From IMG/VR virus record IMGVR_UViG_3300005529_000033, positions 1 to 64,000 of that record: DNA of 64,000 nt, one strand, 5' to 3'. Within the stretch, counting starts at the first letter, position 1, and every line of letters starts with the position of its first letter. This DNA comes from a virus. The notes under the pieces were generated by a model that saw nothing but the letters and a program-made list of their open reading frames with translations, was not told the origin of the DNA and searched no databases. This document shows, piece by piece, positions 57,743 through 64,000 of the stretch. The position numbers and the translations under genes are program-made.

Positions 57743-58070
57743 CGCCGCCGAGGACGGCTCCCTGCGGATCCGCGGCCGGAACATCCTGGACCTGCGCCTG
57801 GACGGCGGTGAGACCGTCCGCGGCTACCTTACCGCCCTGATCACGGTGGCCCTGTTCCAGGACGGCGGCCAGGCCTTGAAGGCACCCGTCCGGACGGTCA
57901 TGGCCGCTCACGGCATGCTTGACGACGGTGACCACGACCGGGCAGACCAGCTTATCGGTGAGGCCATCGGCGTCCTGGCCGCCGAGCCCTTCTGCCTGAT
58001 CGGCCGCAAGACAGACACCGAGCGCCGCTTAGCCCAGCTTCAGCGCCGCCACTCCGGCGGCCGGCGGTGA
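57735..58070 (+). CDS. Hypothetical protein
   Basis: A 111-residue protein from GTG 57735, overlapping the vWA stop by eight bases. Helical (RGYLTALITVALFQDGGQAL; RADQLIGEAIGVLAAEP) with a basic C-terminus. It is coupled to the vWA gene and may be its partner by position. Family unknown. Confidence 0.5.
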   Translation: MTSAAEDGSLRIRGRNILDLRLDGGETVRGYLTALITVALFQDGGQALKAPVRTVMAAHGMLDDGDHDRADQLIGEAIGVLAAEPFCLIGRKTDTERRLAQLQRRHSGGRR

Positions 58071-58252
58071 CCGGCCACCCGATCCAGCACGTCGACCTGC
58101 CCACCTATGTCACCGTGGGTGACGTCATCGACTCGCTGGCTGAATTCGACCGGGCCCTCTCGTTCACCATCCTGACACCCTGCGGCACCAGGCAGGCGAA
58201 CGCCCTGGACGTCGTTCCCGCCGACTTCGGCCACATGGTCCAGATCTCCTGA
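58067..58252 (+). CDS. Small hypothetical protein
   Basis: A 61-residue protein from GTG 58067 (TYVTVGDVIDSLAEFDRALS) ending QANALDVVPADFGHMVQIS. Coupled by GTGA. Family unknown. Confidence 0.45.
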   Translation: MTGHPIQHVDLPTYVTVGDVIDSLAEFDRALSFTILTPCGTRQANALDVVPADFGHMVQIS

Positions 58253-58324
58253 CCGCAAGCCCCGGGTGCAGGGAGACCGGTGAACCCTCTCCCTGCACCC
58301 GGCCACCATGAAAGGACACCAGCC

Positions 58325-58606
58325 ATGGTCAGGCGCGGTGCCAGCAGCAAGTCCACCTGCCGGGTAATCCCCGGTGACTGCCTGAAAATACTCCGGGACT
58401 TACCGGAAGATTATTTTGATGCAAGCGTGACTGACCCGCCGTATGACTTGACAGCCGGTAAGAAAGGCGGCACCGTGCTGGACCTGTTCGCGGGCACCGG
58501 CACCACCGGCCAGGCGTGCCTGGCCGAGGGCTTCAGCAGCGTCCTGATCGAACGAGACCCGGTAGCCCTGGAACTCATCCGCGTCCGCATCCCGGACCAC
58601 CAGTGA
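58325..58606 (+). CDS. Internally collapsed DNA methyltransferase
   Basis: A 93-residue protein starting at ATG 58325 after AAAGGA. It contains CRVIPGDCLKILRDLPEDYF and DASVTDPPYDLT, the start of a beta-class amino-methyltransferase with catalytic DPPY, and then joins directly to GTVLDLFAGTGTTGQACLAE and VLIERDPVALELIRVRI, the S-adenosylmethionine-binding half. In full-length relatives these parts are separated by about 100-200 residues that hold the target recognition region. The join (TAGKKGG) is in frame. It is probably inactive for sequence-specific methylation, unless it recruits a partner. Overlaps the polymerase start by GTGA. Confidence 0.7.
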   Translation: MVRRGASSKSTCRVIPGDCLKILRDLPEDYFDASVTDPPYDLTAGKKGGTVLDLFAGTGTTGQACLAEGFSSVLIERDPVALELIRVRIPDHQ

Positions 58607-60579
58607 GCCGCTACATCATCACCGGCAAGGACGACCTGGCCGACGCCGTGAGCATCCTGGCGCAGCGTGACGCGTTCGTGTTCGACATCGAGGCCCAGGG
58701 CGAGCACCGCGGCGTCCCCCATATATGTGACGTCACCTGGATATCGTTAGCGTCGGACGGGATCACCTGCACGATCCCGATGGGCCACCCCATCGGCAGC
58801 CGGCAGTCCGGCACCCGCATCGAACCGCGGATGTGCGCGGACGGGAAGATCCGCAACTACAAGAAGCCCGTCTGGGAACCCCCGCCCCCGCAGCTGGAAC
58901 GCAGCTATGTCTTCGAGCAGCTGCGCCCCTTGTTCCTCAACGACCGGCAGGTCAAGGTCTGCGCTGACCAGACCGTCGACTCGGTGGCCGTCACCCAGTA
59001 TCTCGGCGAGGTCCCCTGGCCCCCGTATGACTGCGTGATCACCATGGACTGGCTGCTGGACGAGAACCGCCTCCAGCACGGCGTCAAGCCCCAGGTCCGC
59101 GACTACTTCGGCTACGACTACGACACCGAGAACACCGGCCGCGAAGTAGAAAAGCACCCCTTCGGCAAGGTCGGCCACTACTCGGCCATGGACGCCCAGT
59201 ACGAGTGGCTCCTGTACAAGCGGCACCGGGCACTGCTCGAGGCCGACCCGGACCTGGCCGGGGCCTGGCAGCTGGAACGGGACCTGATGTCCGTCCTGAT
59301 CGGCATGCGGCTGGCCGGCGCCGACGTCGACGAGGACCTCGCCCGCCGCCACGAGCAGGCCCTGTCCGTCCGCGTCGAGCAGCACAAGGCCGCCATCTAC
59401 CGGGCCGCCGGCCGCGAGTTCTGCCTCAACTCCAACCCGCAGAAACAGGAAATCCTCTACTCCCCCCGGGCCCAGGGCGGCCAGGGGCTCAAGCCGTGGA
59501 AGCTCACCGACGGCGGGCAGAAACGCGCCGCCCGCGGCGCCGCCCTGACCATCGCCGACTACTCCACCGATGATGACGTTCTCCAGTCCTACCCGGACAA
59601 CCCCGTCTGCACCGCCCTGCGTGACTACGGCGACGCCGCCAAGCTCCTGTCCACCTACATCCAGTCCTGGCTCGGCACCGGGGACAAGCTCCCCATGATC
59701 CACGACGGGCGCCTGCACACCTGGCTGAAAGGCTACGGGACAGTCACGGGACGCCTTTCTTCCTCCAAGCCCAACCTGCAGAACATCCCCCGGCCCGACA
59801 CCGAAGACGGCAGGCTCCTGCGGTCCGTGTTCACCGCACCGCCCGGCCACAGGCTCATCGTCGCCGACTACGGCCAGATCGAGCTTGTCGTGATCGCGCA
59901 TTTCATCGGCCACGGCGGCTTGTACGACGCGTTCCTCAACGGCGAGGACCCGCACCGCAAGACCGCCGCGGAAATGTTCCGCTGCAGCGTCGAGGATGTC
60001 ACTCCGCGGCAAAGGCAGATCTGCAAGACATCGAATTTCCTCATCTCCTACGGCGGCGGCTGGAAAACCCTCATGATCTCCGCCAACAAATACCTCCCGG
60101 ACGACCAGAAAATCACCGCGGCCACCGCGAGAGAAGTCATGGACATCTACGCGGACACCTATCCCGAGGTGGAAGACTTCCGGTCGCTTGTCATGGACGC
60201 CGCCCGCCGCCGCAAGCCCCCCTACATCCGCACCCTGATCGGCCGCAAGCGCCGCATGCCCAAGCTCAACGCCCGCGACCCCAAGGTACGCGCCGGCGCC
60301 GAGCGCGCCCTGTTCTCCGCCCTCATCCAGGGATCCGCCGCGGACCTGATGAAAATGTCCCTGATCCGCGCCGACCAGATGCTCGCCGAGCAGCTCCCGG
60401 ACGCCTGCGTCATCTTGACAATCCACGACGAGATCGTCGCGGTCGCCCCCGAAGACCAGGCGGGGAAAGCACAGGACATCATCACCGAGGCAATGACCGG
60501 ACCGGGCATCCAGAAACTCATCCGGGTCCCGCTGAAGATCGACATCAAGGCCGTGAGCCACTGGGCGGACGCGAAGTAA
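58603..60579 (+). CDS. Family A DNA polymerase (Pol I-like)
   Basis: A 658-residue polymerase starting at GTG 58603. The N-terminal 3'-5' exonuclease is intact in pattern: FDIEAQG, CADQTVDSVAVTQYLG and HYSAMDAQYEW (Tyr-x3-Asp). Polymerase motifs are TVTGRLSSSKPNLQNIP, motif A IVADYGQIELVVIAH, motif B RQICKTSNFLISYGGG and motif C LTIHDEIV. There is no 5'-nuclease domain, as usual for phage polymerases. Motif A has Gly in place of Ser in DYSQIE. It would carry out phage replication with the helicase and primase upstream. Confidence 0.92.
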   Translation: MSRYIITGKDDLADAVSILAQRDAFVFDIEAQGEHRGVPHICDVTWISLASDGITCTIPMGHPIGSRQSGTRIEPRMCADGKIRNYKKPVWEPPPPQLERSYVFEQLRPLFLNDRQVKVCADQTVDSVAVTQYLGEVPWPPYDCVITMDWLLDENRLQHGVKPQVRDYFGYDYDTENTGREVEKHPFGKVGHYSAMDAQYEWLLYKRHRALLEADPDLAGAWQLERDLMSVLIGMRLAGADVDEDLARRHEQALSVRVEQHKAAIYRAAGREFCLNSNPQKQEILYSPRAQGGQGLKPWKLTDGGQKRAARGAALTIADYSTDDDVLQSYPDNPVCTALRDYGDAAKLLSTYIQSWLGTGDKLPMIHDGRLHTWLKGYGTVTGRLSSSKPNLQNIPRPDTEDGRLLRSVFTAPPGHRLIVADYGQIELVVIAHFIGHGGLYDAFLNGEDPHRKTAAEMFRCSVEDVTPRQRQICKTSNFLISYGGGWKTLMISANKYLPDDQKITAATAREVMDIYADTYPEVEDFRSLVMDAARRRKPPYIRTLIGRKRRMPKLNARDPKVRAGAERALFSALIQGSAADLMKMSLIRADQMLAEQLPDACVILTIHDEIVAVAPEDQAGKAQDIITEAMTGPGIQKLIRVPLKIDIKAVSHWADAK

Positions 60580-60583
60580 CTGG

Positions 60584-60589
60584 TAAGGT
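60584..60589 (+). promoter_or_regulatory. Leaderless-type -10 box TAAGGT for 60597 gene
   Basis: TAAGGT with seven bases before ATG 60597, in a 17-bp gap after the polymerase gene. Confidence 0.5.
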
Positions 60590-60596
60590 ACAAAGC

Positions 60597-61073
60597 ATGC
60601 AGGATCAGGCCGAAGATTACACGGGCGTCGTCACCGCCGCCATGTTATGGGACATGCTGCCCGCCGAGGCAGTCGTCCCGCTGTGCGCCGAGATCGACGG
60701 CATCACCCCGCCCGGCCCCGACGGCGCCGCGTTCGAGCTCGCGGCCAGCGACGCCCGCCGCGCCGCGATCGGCCCGCTGCTCCCCTGGATCGAGGTCCTG
60801 TCCGTCATCGCCGCCGAGATCGAGGGCATCGCCACCATCCGCCCCGTCTCCGTCACCAGAGACGACAGCACCGTGACGGTCACTCCCACCGCCGCGCCCA
60901 CTGCCGAGCAGCTCCGCCAGCTGCGCCAGGAACGCGACCAGTTCGAGATGGACGCCCACGACATCATCGTCCCCGCCGCCTGCGCCATCGTCTCCCTCCT
61001 GGTCGACCGCGGCTTCCTGAAGGTCACGGACCGCGGGCAGGCCGCCACCCTCGACGCGTTCACCGGGAGCTAG
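60597..61073 (+). CDS. Hypothetical protein
   Basis: A 158-residue protein with alternating helices (TAAMLWDMLPAEAVVPLCAE; LSVIAAEIEGIATIRPVSVT) and a charged coiled segment (EQLRQLRQERDQFEMDAHD). No family recognised. It has its own TAAGGT box although it sits within the replication operon. Confidence 0.55.
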   Translation: MQDQAEDYTGVVTAAMLWDMLPAEAVVPLCAEIDGITPPGPDGAAFELAASDARRAAIGPLLPWIEVLSVIAAEIEGIATIRPVSVTRDDSTVTVTPTAAPTAEQLRQLRQERDQFEMDAHDIIVPAACAIVSLLVDRGFLKVTDRGQAATLDAFTGS

Positions 61074-61075
61074 GG

Positions 61076-61555
61076 ATGTCGTTCTGGGACCGGCGGCTGC
61101 AGGAGATCAAGGGCCAGCCTCAGCGGCCGGCGTACCCCGGCAGCACCGGGATCCCGGCGCCGGCTGCCCGCAGCCGGGACGAGCTGCCCGGCTACGTCCA
61201 GCAGCAGCTCGCCATCCGCGGCACCGGAGGCGGCGCCCAGGAGGGCGCGGATAACCTGGCCCGCCGCATCCTGCGCGAAGGCTACAACGCCAGGCCGCCC
61301 AGCTGGGTGCAGCGCCAGCCCCGCGACACGTGCCCTAATTGCGCAGGCCCCGACATGGCCGCCGTCTCCAGCGGCGGCTACTCCCGGCCCGGCGCCCCCG
61401 GCACCATCTTGAGATGCTTCGACTGCGGCTGGTCCTCAGCCCGCGGCATCCCGGCCATGTACGGGATCCCCGCCTCCGGGCCCGTCGTCGGCGCCGCCGT
61501 CCAGTCCCGCGACGGCCAGGTGCCCCTGCGCAACACCGGGTTGATCACCGCCTGA
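61076..61555 (+). CDS. Zinc-ribbon protein
   Basis: A 159-residue protein starting at ATG 61076 just after the previous stop (GGGATG). The N-terminus (SFWDRRLQEIKGQPQRPAYP) is basic and Pro-rich; near residue 85 a zinc ribbon has CPNCAGP and CFDCGW about 25 residues later. Similar proteins occur in actinophage replication regions without known function; nucleic acid binding is plausible. Confidence 0.6.
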   Translation: MSFWDRRLQEIKGQPQRPAYPGSTGIPAPAARSRDELPGYVQQQLAIRGTGGGAQEGADNLARRILREGYNARPPSWVQRQPRDTCPNCAGPDMAAVSSGGYSRPGAPGTILRCFDCGWSSARGIPAMYGIPASGPVVGAAVQSRDGQVPLRNTGLITA

Positions 61556-61570
61556 CCGGCCCGGTAAGCT
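61541..61570 (+). promoter_or_regulatory. Promoter TTGATC-N18-TAAGCT for 61578 gene
   Basis: TTGATC (61541-61546), 18 nt, TAAGCT (61565-61570), then seven bases to ATG 61578. One of two boxes in the series with a clear -35 element. Confidence 0.6.
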
Positions 61571-61577
61571 TACGGCC

Positions 61578-61793
61578 ATGCTGAACCCCGAGCGTTTATC
61601 CCGCTACGTCGCGCCAGGCGGAACCCGGTCCGGCCAGTTAGGCTACATCACGCCCGCCCAGGCCCGCCGCATGCGGCACAAGCAGTTCTCCCGCAAGACC
61701 CACCAGCACATCCGCGGTGAGATCCCCGCCTGCCCCCGGTGCAAGCCCGGCTGGACGCCCGCCCGGCTGCGCCGCCTGGAGCAGCAGGCATGA
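61578..61793 (+). CDS. Small basic CxxC protein
   Basis: A 71-residue very basic protein (RRMRHKQFSRKTHQHIRGEI) with CPRC near the end and an Arg-rich C-terminus. It likely binds nucleic acid or zinc. Stop overlaps the next ATG. Confidence 0.55.
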   Translation: MLNPERLSRYVAPGGTRSGQLGYITPAQARRMRHKQFSRKTHQHIRGEIPACPRCKPGWTPARLRRLEQQA

Positions 61794-61942
61794 GGGCCCG
61801 CCCGTTCCTGGCCCGGCACTGGGCGGACATCTTGTTCGCCGCCGCCATCGCCTACACAGCCTCAGCCAGCGCCTATGCCGTGTTCTTCGTGCATCCGCCC
61901 GCTCCGGCAGTCATCATCCGCTCATGCGGGAGCACCCCGTGA
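61790..61942 (+). CDS. Tiny single-span membrane protein
   Basis: A 50-residue protein with one membrane helix (WADILFAAAIAYTASASAYA) and a short tail. Start overlaps the previous stop and its own stop overlaps the RecA GTG, so it is coupled in the operon. Small toxic or holin-like phage peptides have such layout; function unknown. Confidence 0.45.
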   Translation: MRARPFLARHWADILFAAAIAYTASASAYAVFFVHPPAPAVIIRSCGSTP

Positions 61943-63066
61943 CCGCCGACGCGCTGCGGCTGCTGTCCGGCTCAGCAAGATCCGGCTCTTTCATCCTGGC
62001 CTCCCAGATCGTCATGCCCCGCCGGTACACCTCCGGCTCGCTCACCCTGGACGTCGTGCTCGGCGGCGGCTGGCCCGGCAACCAGTGGTCCGAGGTCATC
62101 GGCCCGGAATCCTCCGGCAAGACCTCCACCGTCCTGAAGACCGTCGCCGCCAACCAGCGCGCCGACCCCGGCTTCGCCACCTTCTGGGTCGGCGCCGAGG
62201 CCTTCGAGCCGGAATGGGCCGCCCGGCTCGGCGTCGACCTCGGACGCGTCGTCGTCACCACCGAGCGGTCCATGGAAACCGTCCTGGACATGGTGCTCGT
62301 CGCCGCCCGCGAGCGTATTTTCGACATGATCGTCGTCGACTCCTATCCTGCCCTCATCCCCGCCGACGAGATGGAAGAGGAAAGCATCGGCGACGCCCAC
62401 GTCGCCTCCGGCGCCCGCATCTTCAACAAGTTCTGGCGGCGCGCCGGCGAGGCGGGGGGCCGCGCGTTCGACGGCACCGAACGGCCGTTCTTCGGCATCT
62501 TCATGAACCAGTGGCGCGATAAAGTCGGCGTCTGGTCCCCGCAGGGCACGCCCAGGACCACGCTCGGGGGACACGGGAAAGACTACGCGTTCTACGTCCG
62601 CCTCGACGTCGCCCGCACCGGGTGGGTCACCGAGAGCTGGGCCGGCCACGACAAGCCCGTCAAAGTCGCCCAGCAGATCTCCTACAAGACGATCAAGAAC
62701 AAGTCCGCGTCCCCGCAGGCCTCCGGCACCGTCGACTTCTACGTCCGCGACGCCCGCAACGGCATCCGCCAGGGCGACTACGACACCGCCGCCGACTACG
62801 CCGAGATGGCCGTCTTATTCGGCGTCGCCGTCAAATCCGGCGGCTGGTACGCATTCGGCGGCCAGAAATGGCAGGGCAAGCCCCGGTTCAAGGACGCCCT
62901 GCGCGAGGACAAGGGGCTGCAGGAAGCCGTCGCCGCCGAAGTCCTCAAGCTCACCGCCGATCCCTCCCGCATACCCGCGAACGCCTACGTCACCGACCCC
63001 GACGAGGACGCCATCACCGCCCCCCCGCGGCACGTCCGCAGGCAGGCGCAGAACTCCCGCCCCTGA
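61939..63066 (+). CDS. RecA-like recombinase
   Basis: A 375-residue RecA. GTG 61939 overlaps the upstream stop and has GGGAG six bases before; ATG 61924 is an alternative. The core reads SGSLTLDVVLGGGWPGNQWS, Walker A VIGPESSGKTSTVLK, Walker B DMIVVDSYPALIPADEME and the DNA-binding loop region after FFGIFMNQWRDK. It ends in a basic tail. It would promote phage recombination and could activate LexA-type self-cleavage, relevant to the S24 proteins in the lysogeny island. Confidence 0.9.
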   Translation: MTADALRLLSGSARSGSFILASQIVMPRRYTSGSLTLDVVLGGGWPGNQWSEVIGPESSGKTSTVLKTVAANQRADPGFATFWVGAEAFEPEWAARLGVDLGRVVVTTERSMETVLDMVLVAARERIFDMIVVDSYPALIPADEMEEESIGDAHVASGARIFNKFWRRAGEAGGRAFDGTERPFFGIFMNQWRDKVGVWSPQGTPRTTLGGHGKDYAFYVRLDVARTGWVTESWAGHDKPVKVAQQISYKTIKNKSASPQASGTVDFYVRDARNGIRQGDYDTAADYAEMAVLFGVAVKSGGWYAFGGQKWQGKPRFKDALREDKGLQEAVAAEVLKLTADPSRIPANAYVTDPDEDAITAPPRHVRRQAQNSRP

Positions 63067-63080
63067 AAAGGAAAAACATC

Positions 63081-63359
63081 ATGGGATATTACATCCAGGC
63101 ACCATCTGCCCACGGCAAGGCGGAATACCTGGCAGCCGAGCACGCCGCGGACATACTCGGCGTACCGCCTGCCTCCTACGCGGCAATCCCGGAGGACAAG
63201 GCACTCATCGCGGTCGTGGACAACGGCCTGTTCGAAGCCGCCGCCTACGTGCACAGCGAACCTGAATTCACGGCATTCAGCAGGTTAGATGACCCGCGCC
63301 CGCGCACCTGGCTGCTGATGGACAAGACCACCGCCCAGCGCCTCAGCAACTACCCGTGA
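63081..63359 (+). CDS. Small hypothetical protein
   Basis: A 92-residue protein starting at ATG 63081 after AAAAGGAAAA. Helical N-terminal half (AEYLAAEHAADILGVPPASY) and a strand-rich C-terminal half (ALIAVVDNGLFEAAAYVHSE). No family recognised. It lies between RecA and the proteasome-like gene. Confidence 0.5.
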   Translation: MGYYIQAPSAHGKAEYLAAEHAADILGVPPASYAAIPEDKALIAVVDNGLFEAAAYVHSEPEFTAFSRLDDPRPRTWLLMDKTTAQRLSNYP

Positions 63360-63384
63360 CACCCGCCGCGAACCGGAGAAACCC

Positions 63385-64000
63385 ATGAGCCTCATCATCT
63401 CCCTGACCACCCTCGACAACGTGATCATGGGCGCGGACAGCGGCACCTACGACCTCGACAGCGGCATCAGGGAACCCTCCGGCGCCCCGAAGATTTTCCG
63501 CCAGTCCGTCACCCGGGAAGAAGAGGGCGCATCCCTGCACTTCCTGGTCGGCTGCACCGGATCCACCCGGCAGCGGGAAGTCCTCCAGCACGCGTTCAGG
63601 CCGCCGAACCCGTACACCCGGGAGAACTTCGATCTCACGAGATACATGGTGGTGCACTACGCCGGCGACGTGCGCAGCTACCTCGACGACCACAACGCGC
63701 TGGGAGATGAGCACCCCCTTGAAGGGTCCGCGATCATCGCCGTCTACGGCACCGGCAAGTGGAACAGCGCCCCCCGCGTCTATGAACTGCAATCCGACCT
63801 GGGCCTGAGCCAGCCGGACAGCGACTGGAACGCCACCGGGGCCGGCTACCAGGTCGCGCTCGGCGCCGTGACGGCCCTGGACCTGCACGGCTGGACCAAG
63901 AGCGACCCCGAGGGCACCATCCGTGCCGTCCTGGGCATCGCCGGGCGGTACTCCCTGTTCTGCCACGAGCCGTACCACACCGCCCGGCTCATCGAGGACT
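63385..64000 (+). CDS. Proteasome/HslV-like N-terminal nucleophile hydrolase, 3' end outside window
   Basis: At least 205 residues from ATG 63385 after GGAGAA; the frame is still open at the window end. The start MSLIISLTTLDNVIMGADSG parallels HslV and proteasome beta subunits: after Met removal Ser2 would be the N-terminal nucleophile, Asp18 falls at mature position 17 as in HslV, and Lys36 in PKIF matches the catalytic Lys33 region. FLVGCTGSTRQRE corresponds to the GFAG loop and ATGAGYQVALGAVTAL to the conserved GSGGPYA-type helix. Whether it assembles rings or digests proteins is unknown; no HslU-type ATPase is visible. Confidence 0.62.
   Translation, partial: MSLIISLTTLDNVIMGADSGTYDLDSGIREPSGAPKIFRQSVTREEEGASLHFLVGCTGSTRQREVLQHAFRPPNPYTRENFDLTRYMVVHYAGDVRSYLDDHNALGDEHPLEGSAIIAVYGTGKWNSAPRVYELQSDLGLSQPDSDWNATGAGYQVALGAVTALDLHGWTKSDPEGTIRAVLGIAGRYSLFCHEPYHTARLIED

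Noticed and set aside
58747-60561. 604-codon minus-strand frame opposite the DNA polymerase
   Set aside because: Mirror of the third-position GC bias of the polymerase gene; no start signals or domain.
1-64000. CRISPR arrays, insertion sequences and transposases
   Set aside because: No regularly spaced repeats with unique spacers and no transposase motifs were seen on either strand.

Overview
The window is about 64 kb of a contractile-tailed (myovirus-type) temperate bacteriophage or prophage from a high-GC actinomycete. The phage call rests on a portal protein, scaffold, N4-gp56-type major capsid protein, tail sheath, tail tube, frameshifted tail assembly chaperone, tape measure protein, and a full baseplate set (LysM protein, hub, spike, gp25/W wedge, J-like and I-like proteins). 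The actinomycete call rests on the strong G/C bias and on accessory families typical of Streptomyces and relatives: DUF3307, DUF2637-like, DUF6879 plus XRE-DUF5753, and large serine recombinase. No terminase and no dedicated endolysin are visible; the window opens inside a structural gene and closes inside a gene of the replication operon.

Layout. 1-13.1 kb: head and minor structural genes, including two repeat-rich proteins and a 90-residue Arr-like (ADP-ribosyltransferase fold) protein. 13.1-14.5 kb: small accessory genes, one on the minus strand. 14.6-17.6 kb: neck/tail protein, sheath and tube. 17.6-25.5 kb: a lysogeny and regulatory island inserted between tube and tail assembly chaperone. 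It holds a serine recombinase, a DUF2637-like membrane protein, two tandem S24-fold proteins with altered catalytic residues, a DUF6879/XRE-DUF5753 pair, a membrane coiled-coil protein and a tyrosine recombinase, separated by strong hairpin terminators. 25.6-44.9 kb: chaperone, tape measure, baseplate and fibre genes, interrupted by small genes, a Met tRNA (minus strand) and a second Arr-like protein. 44.9-49.2 kb: small membrane proteins, regulators and structured intergenic DNA. 49.2-64 kb: a tightly overlapped plus-strand DNA metabolism operon (replicative helicase, CHC2/Toprim primase, SF2 helicase, MerR-like protein, ssDNA-binding-like protein, vWA protein, collapsed DNA methyltransferase, family A DNA polymerase, RecA), ending in a proteasome/HslV-like N-terminal hydrolase candidate.

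How it works together. Structural and replication genes are read rightward in long operons joined by ATGA/GTGA overlaps. Many small accessory genes carry their own promoter-like hexamer (TANNNT, often TAAGCT) 6-8 nt before the start codon, which suggests individually transcribed leaderless mini-cistrons scattered through the late region. Lysogeny control probably sits in the island (symmetric overlapping promoters between the serine recombinase and the DUF2637-like operon; XRE-DUF5753 regulator) and in a second control region around 47.1-47.7 kb. TTA leucine codons are frequent in core phage genes, unusual for a high-GC actinomycete. All functional calls come from reading the sequence and remembered family patterns; no database search was run.
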